Shown here piece by piece: positions 9,066 through 17,400 of a stretch of DNA of 45,829 bases; positions within the stretch are counted from its first letter, which is position 1, and every line of letters begins with the position of its first letter. The translations under genes and the position numbers were made by a program. The notes under the pieces are model-generated. The model was given only the letters and a program-made list of their open reading frames with translations, was not told the origin of the DNA and did not search any database. This DNA is from Armatimonadota bacterium (lineage in GTDB: Bacteria > Armatimonadota > JAAZEB01). Where the stretch lies: contig JAAZEB010000228.1 of NCBI GenBank assembly GCA_012512505.1, positions 1 through 45,829 on the forward strand, written 5' to 3'.

Positions 9066-9821
9066 TCAGTCCACATCACCCGGAAGCGTCAGATGCCCGC
9101 ATCCCAACTCTGGCACGCTGTCGTTCGATGGCACCAGGCGTGCCGTGCCGTCCAGGTGCAGCACGATGTCCCGGTCCTTCGTGCTGAGGACCGGCGCGGG
9201 GTCGTTCGGATCCACATCGCGGTGGAAGATGCACCAGGTCACGACGGTGTCCTCGGGCGGATAGCGCCAGTAGAGCTGGCGGCGGTAGTGGCGGTCGAGC
9301 GCGCCCAGCGCCGTGGGCCGCCAGAGGCGGTCGTAGCGCAACTGCCCCAAGGCCAGGTCCCAGCCATCGTAAGAGTTGTAGCTGATGCCGGTGGCACTCT
9401 GCGCCTCGGCCTGGGTCACCGGAGGGTTTTGGCCCCCCTCGGCAGCCAGGCTATCTGTCTCGTTGTTCGGGCAGTTGAAGGTGCGCAGGCTCTGGATGTA
9501 GTCCGGGTAGAGCGTCGCCAGGCCGTAGCCGGGAGCACTCTTCGCGGGACGGCCCTGGGCATCGACCGGCCCGAACCAGCGTTCAGTGCCGGGGATGGGG
9601 CGCTCGCTAAGATCGGGGGGATACTCGCGCTCGTCCAGCTTGAACAGCTTGATGGCGGTGGCAATCTGATGCAGGTTGGCCATGCACTCCGTGCGGCGGC
9701 TCTGCTCGCGCACACGCCCCAGCACGGGCAGGAGGATCGCCGCGAGAATGACCATGATCGCGATCACGGTCAGCAGCTCGATCATCGTGAACCCGGTCTG
9801 TGATCTTGTTGACGCGCGCAT
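9066..9821 (-). CDS. GspG/PilA-type pseudopilin, paralogue 2
   Basis: 251 aa. MRASTRSQTG^FTMIELLTVI is a classic prepilin signal with a 10-residue leader and Glu at +5, followed by a long hydrophobic helix and the LGRVREQSRRTECMANLHQI segment of GspG-like pseudopilins. The C-terminal region (HRDVDPND, then DIVLHLDGTARLV) resembles the H...DG ending of the large Planctomycetota/Armatimonadota pilin-like family. The start is ATG 9821 with GGAG 6 nt upstream; the GTG at 9833 overlaps that ribosome site. It lies 31 nt after its paralogue, which has the same length. It is probably a major or pseudo-major subunit of the locus's pilus or secretion fibre. Confidence 0.88.
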   Translation of the reverse strand: MRASTRSQTGFTMIELLTVIAIMVILAAILLPVLGRVREQSRRTECMANLHQIATAIKLFKLDEREYPPDLSERPIPGTERWFGPVDAQGRPAKSAPGYGLATLYPDYIQSLRTFNCPNNETDSLAAEGGQNPPVTQAEAQSATGISYNSYDGWDLALGQLRYDRLWRPTALGALDRHYRRQLYWRYPPEDTVVTWCIFHRDVDPNDPAPVLSTKDRDIVLHLDGTARLVPSNDSVPELGCGHLTLPGDVD

Positions 9822-9852
9822 CCTCTTCTCCACTCTCCCCCGGGACGCCAGC

Positions 9853-10608
9853 CTACCCGTTGCCGCCGCCTACCACCGACTGGTGCCCCGACTCGCCGGT
9901 GTTCGGGTCAGACTTCACCACCTGCGAGTTGCCTCCCAGGTAGACGATCAAGTCCATGTCGCTCGAGTGGGGGGTGGTGCTCGTCGGGTCGCGGCGGTGC
10001 TGGGAGCACCAGGTGATGACGGTGTCCTCCGACGGGGTTCGCCAGATCAACATGCGGCGGAACTGATTGCGGCTGCCGGCCGCTGCCTGGGTTTGCCACG
10101 GCGCGCGGCGGTACTTCAGCGCCGAGCCAAACTGCGTTCCCTCGCCGCCCATCGCCTCAAAGAGCGGGTCGAGACCATCATAGGAGTTGTAGGCCTGGTA
10201 GCCCCCGGCGTTCTGCGCGTACTCCTGGTTCGGGTCGGCCGGCACCGGGTTGGAGACATCGTTGTTCGGGCAGTTGAAGATCTTGAGATCCTGGACGTAG
10301 TCCGGATAGAGGGTAGCCAGGCCATAGCCGGCACGGGTGCGATCGGCATCGCCGAACCAGTGGTCGCCGCTGATGATCGGCCGTGCCCCGGCCAGCGTCT
10401 CCGCCCAGTCAAAGGGGAATCCCCGGGTGTCTTGCTTGTACAGTTTGATGGCGACGGCGATCTGGCGCAGGTTCGACTGACAGGTCGTGCGGCGTGCCTG
10501 CTCGCGCGCGCGCCCCATGACCGGCAGCAGAATCGCCGCAAGGATCGCGATAATCGCGATCACGGTGAGGAGTTCAATGAGGGTGAACCCGCGTTCTCTC
10601 CGCTCCAT
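9853..10608 (-). CDS. GspG/PilA-type pseudopilin, paralogue 1
   Basis: 251 aa from ATG 10608, which has GGAGG 11 nt upstream; longer frames to 10758 run through noncoding DNA. MERRERG^[12 protein letters not shown] gives a 7-residue leader, Glu at +5 and a membrane helix, followed by [19 protein letters not shown]. The body aligns by eye with the downstream paralogue ([24 protein letters not shown]-like [24 protein letters not shown]). The motifs show tandem duplication. It ends in a Gly-rich tail ([14 protein letters not shown]). The 345-nt upstream gap probably carries its promoter, although no consensus site is obvious. Confidence 0.88.
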   Translation of the reverse strand: MERRERGFTLIELLTVIAIIAILAAILLPVMGRAREQARRTTCQSNLRQIAVAIKLYKQDTRGFPFDWAETLAGARPIISGDHWFGDADRTRAGYGLATLYPDYVQDLKIFNCPNNDVSNPVPADPNQEYAQNAGGYQAYNSYDGLDPLFEAMGGEGTQFGSALKYRRAPWQTQAAAGSRNQFRRMLIWRTPSEDTVITWCSQHRRDPTSTTPHSSDMDLIVYLGGNSQVVKSDPNTGESGHQSVVGGGNG

Positions 10609-10953
10609 TTTGGATCGAACCTCCGTTCGTGAGAACAGCCCTAGCCAAGATAGAATCATCGCGTTCCAACTAGTAACCGCACCCGGTGCCGTCCGTGGGG
10701 CACCACACCGGGCGCCAGTTCGGGGCGCCGTAAACGATACCCCTGACCCTGGGGACAAGCACCCTGAAGGGCGCTCTGGAGCCGGCTCCAGGGCTCTAGC
10801 CGGCTGCAGCCGGCTTGTTCCTTGGGCAGAGTAGTCCTTTAGGGCTACCCTGCCAACGGGCTGCCCACCGCACGCCTGTGGACCCCTGCTCCTCGGATCC
10901 TCTGCCGCCTGAGCTTTTGACGCCTGCCGCGCTGCTATCGTTCCACCCGTGCC
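10609..10953. other. Gene-free 345-bp gap upstream of the pilin pair
   Basis: No coding frame with family resemblance. On the minus strand the part next to the pilin gene is less GC-rich and holds TCTATCTT at about 60 nt from the start, a poor -10 candidate without a good -35; no sigma54 site (GG-N10-GC) was found. The centre carries a GGTGCC/GGCACC hairpin near 10690-10710 and two adjacent perfect palindromes at 10776-10815. The 140 nt nearest pilD show nothing I can name. Confidence 0.4.
10776..10815. repeat. Two adjacent perfect palindromes
   Basis: CTGGAGCCGGCTCCAG (10776-10791) and AGCCGGCTGCAGCCGGCT (10798-10815) are each fully self-complementary and separated by 6 bp. Both carry a GCCGGCT core. 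They lie 140-180 nt past the pilD stop on the minus strand. They could end the pilBTCD transcript or be a REP-like unit. No second copy is seen in this window, so repeat status is inferred from structure. Confidence 0.5.
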
Positions 10954-11835
10954 TCACGGCCACGAGCGCACCGCCGGCGCGGGCACCGGCCACCAGAGGC
11001 TGAGCACCGCCGAGACCAGGGCCGGCCCGGAGTACACCACCACCAGCGCCCCGATCACCATCGCCGGCCCGAACGGGATGTAGCGGTAAGGGGTGTACTT
11101 TCCCCGCCGCCGCAGCCCCGCGGCCACCAGCGCCAACCCGGCCACGGTGCCCACGGCAACGGCCAACAGAAACGAGGCAACGGCGCTCACCCAGCCCAGG
11201 TGGGCACCAATGGCAGCGGCCAGCTTCAGGTCTCCCCCACCCAACGCCTCGCGGCGGAAGGCGACGGCGCCCAGCCAGCCCAGGGTGAGGAACACCAGGA
11301 AGCCCACCGCCAGCCCCATCAGCGAGGCGGGCACGATCAACTCGAGGTCGCTACCCGGCACGCCCAGGGCGGTGGGATGGCTCCAGGCGCCGGTGATGGC
11401 GCGCCCCCACACATCGCGCAGGATGCCGGTGGCCGCCGCGACCAGGTTCAACTCGTGCGGGATGATGTAGTGCTCTAGATCGATGGCGAAGATGGCGATC
11501 AGCGTCGCGACGAACACCGCGTCGAACGCCAGCGCCGCGGTAGGTCCGTCCACGAAGTAGAGCGCCGCGAAAGCCACCGCGGTAAGCGTCTCCACCACGG
11601 CATAGCGCCACGAGATCGGCGAGCGGCAGTAGCGGCACTTGCGCCCCTGGGCCAGAAAGCTGAACACCGGCACCAGGTCGCGCGCGCGCAGGCGCGTGTT
11701 GCAGGCCGGGCAGCGCGAGGGCGGCTGCACCACCGAGGCATCGCGCGGCATCCGCCAGATGCACACGTTCAGAAAGCTACCGACCACCGCCCCCAGGAGG
11801 GCCAGGAACCCCACCCAGAACCATGTCGGGAGCAC
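10954..11835 (-). CDS. pilD: Prepilin peptidase / N-methyltransferase
   Basis: 293 aa, inner-membrane aspartyl protease that cleaves the leader of prepilins and methylates the new N-terminus. Two CxxC pairs (Cys42/45 and Cys67/70) form the cytoplasmic zinc site of the methyltransferase domain. The catalytic aspartates are in AIDLEHYIIP (Asp119) and GGGDLK (Asp202). About seven or eight hydrophobic segments are visible, and length is normal. Its likely substrates are the pseudopilins encoded downstream. The start is uncertain: GTG 11835 lacks a close ribosome site, while a strong GGAGG lies about 26 nt upstream with no standard start near it. It follows pilC by 42 nt. Confidence 0.93.
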   Translation of the reverse strand: MLPTWFWVGFLALLGAVVGSFLNVCIWRMPRDASVVQPPSRCPACNTRLRARDLVPVFSFLAQGRKCRYCRSPISWRYAVVETLTAVAFAALYFVDGPTAALAFDAVFVATLIAIFAIDLEHYIIPHELNLVAAATGILRDVWGRAITGAWSHPTALGVPGSDLELIVPASLMGLAVGFLVFLTLGWLGAVAFRREALGGGDLKLAAAIGAHLGWVSAVASFLLAVAVGTVAGLALVAAGLRRRGKYTPYRYIPFGPAMVIGALVVVYSGPALVSAVLSLWWPVPAPAVRSWP

Positions 11836-11877
11836 CGCTGCGGGGGGTGTGATGATCCTCCGCCTCCTTCGTCCAGC

Positions 11878-13170
11878 CTACTCCTCGCCACCACTCAGGC
11901 TGGTGATCACCGAAAGCAGCGGCATGAACATGGCGATGACGATGAAGCCGACGATCACACCCAGCCCCAGGATCATGATCGGCTCCAGGGCGGCCGTCAA
12001 CGACTCCAGCGAGGCATCTACTTCCGCCTCGTAGAAGTCGGCGATCTTCGACAACATGCTGTCGAGCGCGCCCGTCTCCTCGCCAATGGTGACCATGTGG
12101 ACTACCATCGGCGGGAACATGCGGCTCTTCGCCAGCGGTGGCCCAATCGACTCCCCTTCCCGGATGCTCGCCCGGGCCTTCAACACCGCGTCGGCGATCA
12201 CGTCGTTGTCCACGGTGCCTGCCACCGTGTCCATTGCCTGCAGGATCGGCACCCCGGAGACTAGCAGCGTGCCTAAGGTGCGGGCAAAGCGTGAAACCGC
12301 GATCTTGTGGTTCAGCTTGCCAAACACCGGCATCTTCAGCTTGGTCATGTCCCAGAGGCGTTTGCCAACCCGGGTGCGTGTGGTGAACCGTTTCCAGCCG
12401 ATGAACAGGACAATCGCCACGGCGCCGAGGATTACCTGCCGCCAGGGAGCGCCCTTGGTGGCGAAGTTGCTGACGTCCATCAGGAACTGGGTCATCGGCG
12501 GCATCTCTTCCACGCCCAGGTCCTTGAACATCGCCATGAACTTCGGCAGGATGAAGGTGACCAGGAAGCCGACGATGCCGATGGCCGCCACCATGACCAG
12601 CGTCGGGTAAGTCATGGCCGACTTCACCTTGCGGCGAAGGTCCATGTCCTTCTCCATGAAGGTCGCCAGGCGGTCCAGCGTTTCGTCCAGCACGCCACCC
12701 ACCTCGCCGGCGCGCACCAAACCAATGGCGAGGTTGCTGAACACGCGCGGGTGCTTGGCCATGGCGCTGGAGAGGGTGGAGCCTGCTTCCACTTCCGACT
12801 GCAGGTCGGCGATCACGATCTTCAGGCGGGCACTGGCCGACTGCTCGCGCAACACGGAGAGGCAGCGCACCAGCGAGACGCCGGCGTTGATCATCGTGGA
12901 GAACTGCCGGGCGAACACCGAGAGGTCTTTCAGCTTCACCCCGCCGAAGACGAACCCCTGCTGCTGCTTCTTCTTGCCGGCCAGGGCGAGCGTGCCCTGG
13001 CCGCCGGCCGCCGCCTTGGGCTGCTTGGCGCCGCGACCGCGCTTCACCTTCACCGGCAGGTAGCCCTGCTCTTGCAGCCGGCGCGCCAGCGTCTGCTCGT
13101 TCTCCGCCTCCGAGGTGCCGGAGATGATCTTGTTGCTCTGGTCGCGGACCGTATACTCGAACGTTGGCAT
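11878..13170 (-). CDS. pilC: Type IV pilus/T2SS inner-membrane platform protein
   Basis: 430 aa. Two T2SSF domains are clear: FARQFSTMINAGVSLVRCL near residue 90 and VSRFARTLGTLLVSGVPILQ near residue 290. Each is followed by the conserved LxxAGExxGxLDxxL-type motif (LVRAGEVGGVLDETL and VTIGEETGALDSML). Three membrane helices are expected, the last being ALEPIMILGLGVIVGFIVIA. The N-terminal 60 residues have the FEYTVRDxxxKxxxG start of GspF. ATG 13170 has GGAGG about 6 nt upstream. It recruits the PilB/PilT ATPases to the membrane. It lies 98 nt after pilT. Confidence 0.95.
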   Translation of the reverse strand: MPTFEYTVRDQSNKIISGTSEAENEQTLARRLQEQGYLPVKVKRGRGAKQPKAAAGGQGTLALAGKKKQQQGFVFGGVKLKDLSVFARQFSTMINAGVSLVRCLSVLREQSASARLKIVIADLQSEVEAGSTLSSAMAKHPRVFSNLAIGLVRAGEVGGVLDETLDRLATFMEKDMDLRRKVKSAMTYPTLVMVAAIGIVGFLVTFILPKFMAMFKDLGVEEMPPMTQFLMDVSNFATKGAPWRQVILGAVAIVLFIGWKRFTTRTRVGKRLWDMTKLKMPVFGKLNHKIAVSRFARTLGTLLVSGVPILQAMDTVAGTVDNDVIADAVLKARASIREGESIGPPLAKSRMFPPMVVHMVTIGEETGALDSMLSKIADFYEAEVDASLESLTAALEPIMILGLGVIVGFIVIAMFMPLLSVITSLSGGEE

Positions 13171-13268
13171 GGCAACCTCCTCCCCACAGTAATCTGCGGT
13201 TCCAGCTTTCTGATCGGCCCTCGCCGCTCAGAACGCGGGGATGAGGAATCGCAAATCCGCCATTCAGC

Positions 13269-14438
13269 CTACCGATTGGCGGCCGGGGCTGCGGGTTGAC
13301 CCTCCTTGGAGTACAGCATCTTCTTCAACTCGTCCGCGTTCATGGCCCGCTCAAGGGCGGTCTCGTAGGTGATCACGCCCTTTTGGTACAGGTCGCGCAG
13401 GTGCTGGTCCATCGTCTGCATGCCGACGTTACCACTCGTCTGGATCATCGATGGGATCTGGTGCGCTTTGTTCTCGCGGATCAGGTTGCGGATGGCGGGC
13501 GTGCAGAGCATGATCTCCATGGCGCACACTCGCCCGGGCGCTCCAGCGCGAGGCAGCAGTTGCTGGCAAAGGACGGCTTCCAGGTTGTTCGAGAGCTGGA
13601 AGCGGATCTGCTCCTGCTGGCCGGGCGGGAAAACATCCACAATGCGGTCTACCGTCTGCGCGGCGTTGTTAGTGTGCAGGGTCGCGAAGACCAGGTGACC
13701 GGTCTCCGCGGTGGTGATGGCGATCTGGATCGTTTCCAGGTCGCGCATCTCGCCCACCAGCACCACGTCGGGATCCTCGCGCAGGGCCGCGCGCAGGGCG
13801 TTGCTGAAGGCGCGGGTGTCCTGGCCCAGCTCGCGCTGGTTGATGATGCTGTACTTGTGCGTGTGCAAGTACTCGATCGGATCCTCGATGGTGATGATGT
13901 GCTCGCTGCGCTCGTTGTTGATCTGGTTGATCATCGCCGCCAGCGTGGTCGACTTGCCGGAGCCGGTAGGGCCGGTAACCAGCACCAGCCCGCGCTTTTT
14001 CCGGGTGAGGTCATCGAGGACCAGCGGCAGCCCCAGCTCGCGCAGGGTAGGCACCTTGGTGGGGATCTTGCGGAAAGCGGCGGCCACCGTGCCGTTGTCA
14101 CGGTAGACGTTCACACGGAAGCGGGCGATTTTCGCCAGTTGGTACGAGAAATCCAGCTCGAGGTTGGTCTCGAACTTCTGGATCTGCTCATCGGTCATGA
14201 TGTCGTAGATGATGCGCTGCGAATCTTGCGGGGTGACGCGGGCGTAGTTGAGCGCCGTCAGCGCCCCGTCGATCCGCAAGACTGGCGGCACACCAACCAC
14301 CAGGTGCAGATCCGAGGCATCCTTCTCGACCATCTTCCGCAGGAGGTCGTCGAGATGCACGGTATCAAGAGGGGTTTGGGTGCGGCTCACCGGGGCCGCA
14401 CTATGGTTCCTCACGTCGGTCAAGGCCTGCCCTTTCAT
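13269..14438 (-). CDS. pilT: Pilus retraction ATPase PilT
   Basis: 389 aa from ATG 14438. It holds Walker A GPTGSGKS (about residues 156-163), Asp box ITIEDPIEYLH, Walker B VVLVGEMRDLET, His box TAETGHLVFATLHT and, decisively, the AIRNLIRE retraction motif that separates PilT from PilB. It powers pilus disassembly, so the locus encodes a dynamic, retractable fibre rather than only a secretion system. A GTG at 14495 would add 19 residues; neither start has a strong ribosome site. The C-terminal PAAPAANR tail is low-complexity. It lies 95 nt after pilB. Confidence 0.95.
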   Translation of the reverse strand: MKGQALTDVRNHSAAPVSRTQTPLDTVHLDDLLRKMVEKDASDLHLVVGVPPVLRIDGALTALNYARVTPQDSQRIIYDIMTDEQIQKFETNLELDFSYQLAKIARFRVNVYRDNGTVAAAFRKIPTKVPTLRELGLPLVLDDLTRKKRGLVLVTGPTGSGKSTTLAAMINQINNERSEHIITIEDPIEYLHTHKYSIINQRELGQDTRAFSNALRAALREDPDVVLVGEMRDLETIQIAITTAETGHLVFATLHTNNAAQTVDRIVDVFPPGQQEQIRFQLSNNLEAVLCQQLLPRAGAPGRVCAMEIMLCTPAIRNLIRENKAHQIPSMIQTSGNVGMQTMDQHLRDLYQKGVITYETALERAMNADELKKMLYSKEGQPAAPAANR

Positions 14439-14533
14439 CACGCGCAGCAACAGCCAGAAGGGGCGCGCCGGCCCGCCTGGAACGCCCAGCGGCACGCCCG
14501 CGCGGGCAGTTCGGGCGCCGCTGTGGCAGGCAG

Positions 14534-16330
14534 TTACCCGGAGTGGCCGGCCGTGAACACCACGCGCAGAACCTCTTCCACGGTGGTGATCCCCTCGATC
14601 GCTTTCTGCATCCCGTCCTCGCGCAGCAGCTTCATTCCGTTGGCCCGGCCGGCCTCACGGATCTCCGCCAACGGCGCGCGCCGCACAATCAGGTCGTTCA
14701 CCTCATCATTGAGGATCAGCAGTTCGTGAATGCCGGTGCGGCCTTTGTAGCCGGTATGGCGGCAGTTCTCACAGCCTTTACCGCGGTAGAAGGTGATCGG
14801 CGGAGAATCGGGATCCTGCTTGACTCCCAGGCGGGCGACCGCCTCCGGCGGCGGGTTGTAGGGCACTTTGCAGTTCGGGCAGATCTTGCGCGCCAGGCGC
14901 TGTGCCAATACGCCGATCAGCGTCGCGGAGATCAGGAACGGCTCCACCCCCATGTCCACCAGACGCGTCGTGGCTGAGGCCGCGTCGTTGGTGTGCAGCG
15001 TCGAGAGCACCAAGTGACCAGTCAGAGCAGCTTCGATGGCGGTCTCAGCGGTTTCCAGGTCGCGGATCTCACCGACCATGATGATGTCCGGGTCCTGGCG
15101 GAGGAAGGAGCGGAGGGCGCTGGCAAACGTGAGACCTGCCTTGCGGTTCACGGCGACCTGACTGACGCCCGGGAGCTGGTACTCAACCGGGTCCTCAACC
15201 GTGAGGATGTTCACCTCGACCGAGTTGATCTTGTTGAGGATCGAGTACTGGGTGGTCGTTTTCCCCGAACCGGTCGGCCCGGTAGAGAGGAGCATTCCGT
15301 TCGGCTGAACGATGAGCGTCTCCAGACGCGCCAACACCTCGGGGTAGAACCCGAGCTTGTTCAGGCCGATCATGATGCTGCTCTTGTCGAGAATACGCAT
15401 AACGGCCTTCTCGCCGAAGACCGTCGGCAGCACCGAGCAGCGCAGGTCATACTCCTTGCCGTTGTAGGTAATGCCAATACGACCGTCTTGCGGGATGCGC
15501 CGCTCGGCGATGTTCATCTCCGCCATGATCTTGATGCGCGAGAGGAGCGGCGGCTGGATGTACTTCGGGAGCTGCATCACCTCGTGCAACACCCCGTCCA
15601 CGCGGTAGCGGACGCGGGTGAAGCGGGTTCCCGGCTCCACGTGGATGTCCGAGGCGCCATCCTTGATCGCCTGCTGGATCATCGCGTTGACGACGCGGAT
15701 GATCGGCGCCGACTCCGGGTCGACCCCGCCTCCCTCCGTGCCGTTTTCGGCCTCGGCCGCGGCGGCGTTCGGGTTGTTGCGCCGGATCTCGGCCACGGCC
15801 TCCTGGCCGATAGCGTCCCAGGGGTTGGAGGAACTAACGGAGACCGCGGGGGCCGCCCCGGCGGCAGCGGCGGCCGGCGCCGCCTCCGCGTCGGCTGGGT
15901 AATACTTGTTGATCGCTTCCTCGATGTCGCTGGCGGTTGCCAGCGCGGCCACCACCTGCATGCCGGTGATGAGCTTGATGTCATCGAGGGCAATCACGTT
16001 GGTCGGGTCACGCATCGCCACGAAGAGGCGCTGCCCCAGCCGCTGCACCGCGATCAGGTCGTAGCGCTGGGCCTGCTCTTTCTTGATCAGGCGCACGGCA
16101 TCCTCGTTGACCTTAAACTGCGTCAGGTCCACGAAGTTGACCCCCATGGCCGTGGCTTCCGCCTTGGCGACCACCTTCTCGGCAGCGAAGCCCTGGTCGA
16201 TGATCACACGGCCGATGCTTCCCTGCTTCCCGGCGTTGGTCCAGACGTCGTACGCCTGGCGGTACTGCTCGGGGGTAATGACCTTTTGCTCGACAAGGAT
16301 CTCGCCTGCGTTCTTCTTAGCCATAGCCAT
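14534..16330 (-). CDS. pilB: Pilus extension ATPase PilB
   Basis: 598 aa. The N-terminal 145 residues form a GspE_N/MshEN-like domain (VQRLGQRLFVAMRDPTN, ending ATASDIEEAI). An Ala-rich linker (about 146-165) follows, then the ATPase core: Walker A GPTGSGKT at 351-358, Asp box VEDPVEYQ, Walker B IIMVGEIRDLETAE, His box LVLSTLHTND, and a tetracysteine zinc site (CPNC then CENC). The RLG..L c-di-GMP signature of MshEN domains is only partly present, so nucleotide regulation is uncertain. The start is ATG 16330 with GGTGA 6 nt upstream; ATG 16324 is the alternative. It is the first gene of the pilBTCD run, behind a clear promoter. Confidence 0.95.
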   Translation of the reverse strand: MAMAKKNAGEILVEQKVITPEQYRQAYDVWTNAGKQGSIGRVIIDQGFAAEKVVAKAEATAMGVNFVDLTQFKVNEDAVRLIKKEQAQRYDLIAVQRLGQRLFVAMRDPTNVIALDDIKLITGMQVVAALATASDIEEAINKYYPADAEAAPAAAAAGAAPAVSVSSSNPWDAIGQEAVAEIRRNNPNAAAAEAENGTEGGGVDPESAPIIRVVNAMIQQAIKDGASDIHVEPGTRFTRVRYRVDGVLHEVMQLPKYIQPPLLSRIKIMAEMNIAERRIPQDGRIGITYNGKEYDLRCSVLPTVFGEKAVMRILDKSSIMIGLNKLGFYPEVLARLETLIVQPNGMLLSTGPTGSGKTTTQYSILNKINSVEVNILTVEDPVEYQLPGVSQVAVNRKAGLTFASALRSFLRQDPDIIMVGEIRDLETAETAIEAALTGHLVLSTLHTNDAASATTRLVDMGVEPFLISATLIGVLAQRLARKICPNCKVPYNPPPEAVARLGVKQDPDSPPITFYRGKGCENCRHTGYKGRTGIHELLILNDEVNDLIVRRAPLAEIREAGRANGMKLLREDGMQKAIEGITTVEEVLRVVFTAGHSG

Positions 16331-16381
16331 AGCTAGTCACCGCCCTGTGGAGAATGGAGTCGCGTGGTAGCCCTCGCGGGC

Positions 16382-16410
16382 ATTATAACACATCCCGGCA
16401 GAGGGTGCAA
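16382..16410 (-). promoter_or_regulatory. Sigma70-type promoter of pilB
   Basis: TATAAT at 16387-16382, preceded by TG one base upstream (TGTTATAAT), and TTGCAC at 16410-16405 with a 17-bp spacer. The predicted start is about 45 nt before the pilB ATG. The perfect -10 stands out in this GC-rich context. Confidence 0.75.
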
Positions 16411-16476
16411 GAAACAAGATCGCCCAATGGTTCGCCCGGCCGCCAGGCAGCCCGGCGTTGCGGGCGTCTTGTCCGC

Positions 16477-16504
16477 ACCGCCGGGCGCCCGCCAATGCGG
16501 CGGT
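16477..16504 (-). terminator. Possible aroE terminator
   Basis: ACCGCCG (16477-16483) pairs with CGGCGGT (16498-16504) around a GC-rich 14-nt loop that contains GGGCGCCC. It lies about 30 nt past the aroE stop on the minus strand and before the pilB promoter. No immediate U-run follows, so this is a weak call. Confidence 0.35.
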
Positions 16505-16533
16505 ACGCGGATAGGTCTTGATCCCTTGCCCGT

Positions 16534-17400
16534 CTACGACCTGGCACCCAGGGCCGCCCGCAGAGCCTCCTCCATCACGGCGACTGGCGGCTCCACCCCG
16601 GTCCAGATGCGGAACGAGGCGGCACCCTGGAGCACCAGCATTCGCAGACCGTTGGCCGCGCGGGCACCCCGGCGCCGGGCTGCCGCCAGCAGCCGGGTTT
16701 CCGCCGGGTTGTAGATCAGATCGTAGACGAAGAGGCCGGCGTGCAGCGCCTCCTCCGGCACCAGTAGTGGCGCGTCCGCCTGCGGGGACATCCCCACCGA
16801 GGTCGTGTTCACCAGCAAGTCGGCGTTCGCCAGGCACTCGCGCAGCCCCGGCGCGGCCAGCGCCAGGGGGGACACCGGCACTTCGCCCGCCGCCGCGGCC
16901 AACCGGGCCACTTCCTCCGCGCGCGAGAGGGTGCGGTTGGCGATCACCACGGCGGCGGCACCCGCCTCCACCAGGCTGACGGCAACGGAACGGGCAGACC
17001 CGCCGGCGCCGAGCACCACCGCGCGCCGGCCCCGGGGCTCGAACCCCTCCGCGCGCAGCGCCCCCAGGAAACCCTCGCCATCCGTGCTGTAGCCGCGCAG
17101 CACCCCACCGTCGTTGTGGATCGTGTTCACCGCGCCCACCGCCCGCGCGTGAGGGTCCACCTCATCCATTAGGGCAACGAGGGCCTCCTTGTGCGGAATA
17201 GTGGCGTTCACCCCGGCGATCCCCAGTGCCCGCATGCCGCGCACCGCGTCGGCCAGCGCCGCGGGCGCCACGGCGAAGGCGAGGTAACACCAGTCCAGCC
17301 CCAGGTGCTGAAACGCGGCGTTGTGCATCACCGGCGACAGGCTGTGCCGCACCGGCCACCCCCACACCGCGGCCACTCTCGTGCTTGCTTGGATGGTCAT
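16534..17400 (-). CDS. aroE: Shikimate 5-dehydrogenase
   Basis: 288 aa, NADP-dependent reduction of 3-dehydroshikimate to shikimate in aromatic amino acid synthesis. The N-terminal domain has SLSPVMHNAAF (shikimate binding), NATIPHKEAL with the catalytic Lys, and GAVNTI. STDGEGFL carries the catalytic Asp. The Rossmann motif is GAGGSARS, and ANRT is the NADP-selecting segment. The C-terminal NTTSVGM and GLRMLVLQGAASFRIWTG are typical. ATG 17400 overlaps the upstream hydrolase stop as TGATG, so translation is coupled. Linkage of aroE with YqeG and pilB is, as I recall, seen in several Gram-positive and related lineages. Confidence 0.95.
   Translation of the reverse strand: MTIQASTRVAAVWGWPVRHSLSPVMHNAAFQHLGLDWCYLAFAVAPAALADAVRGMRALGIAGVNATIPHKEALVALMDEVDPHARAVGAVNTIHNDGGVLRGYSTDGEGFLGALRAEGFEPRGRRAVVLGAGGSARSVAVSLVEAGAAAVVIANRTLSRAEEVARLAAAAGEVPVSPLALAAPGLRECLANADLLVNTTSVGMSPQADAPLLVPEEALHAGLFVYDLIYNPAETRLLAAARRRGARAANGLRMLVLQGAASFRIWTGVEPPVAVMEEALRAALGARS

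Noticed and set aside
16337-16837. A 166-aa minus-strand frame opposite and across the aroE 3' end
   Set aside because: It overlaps aroE out of frame and runs over the pilB promoter; composition is GC-shadow.
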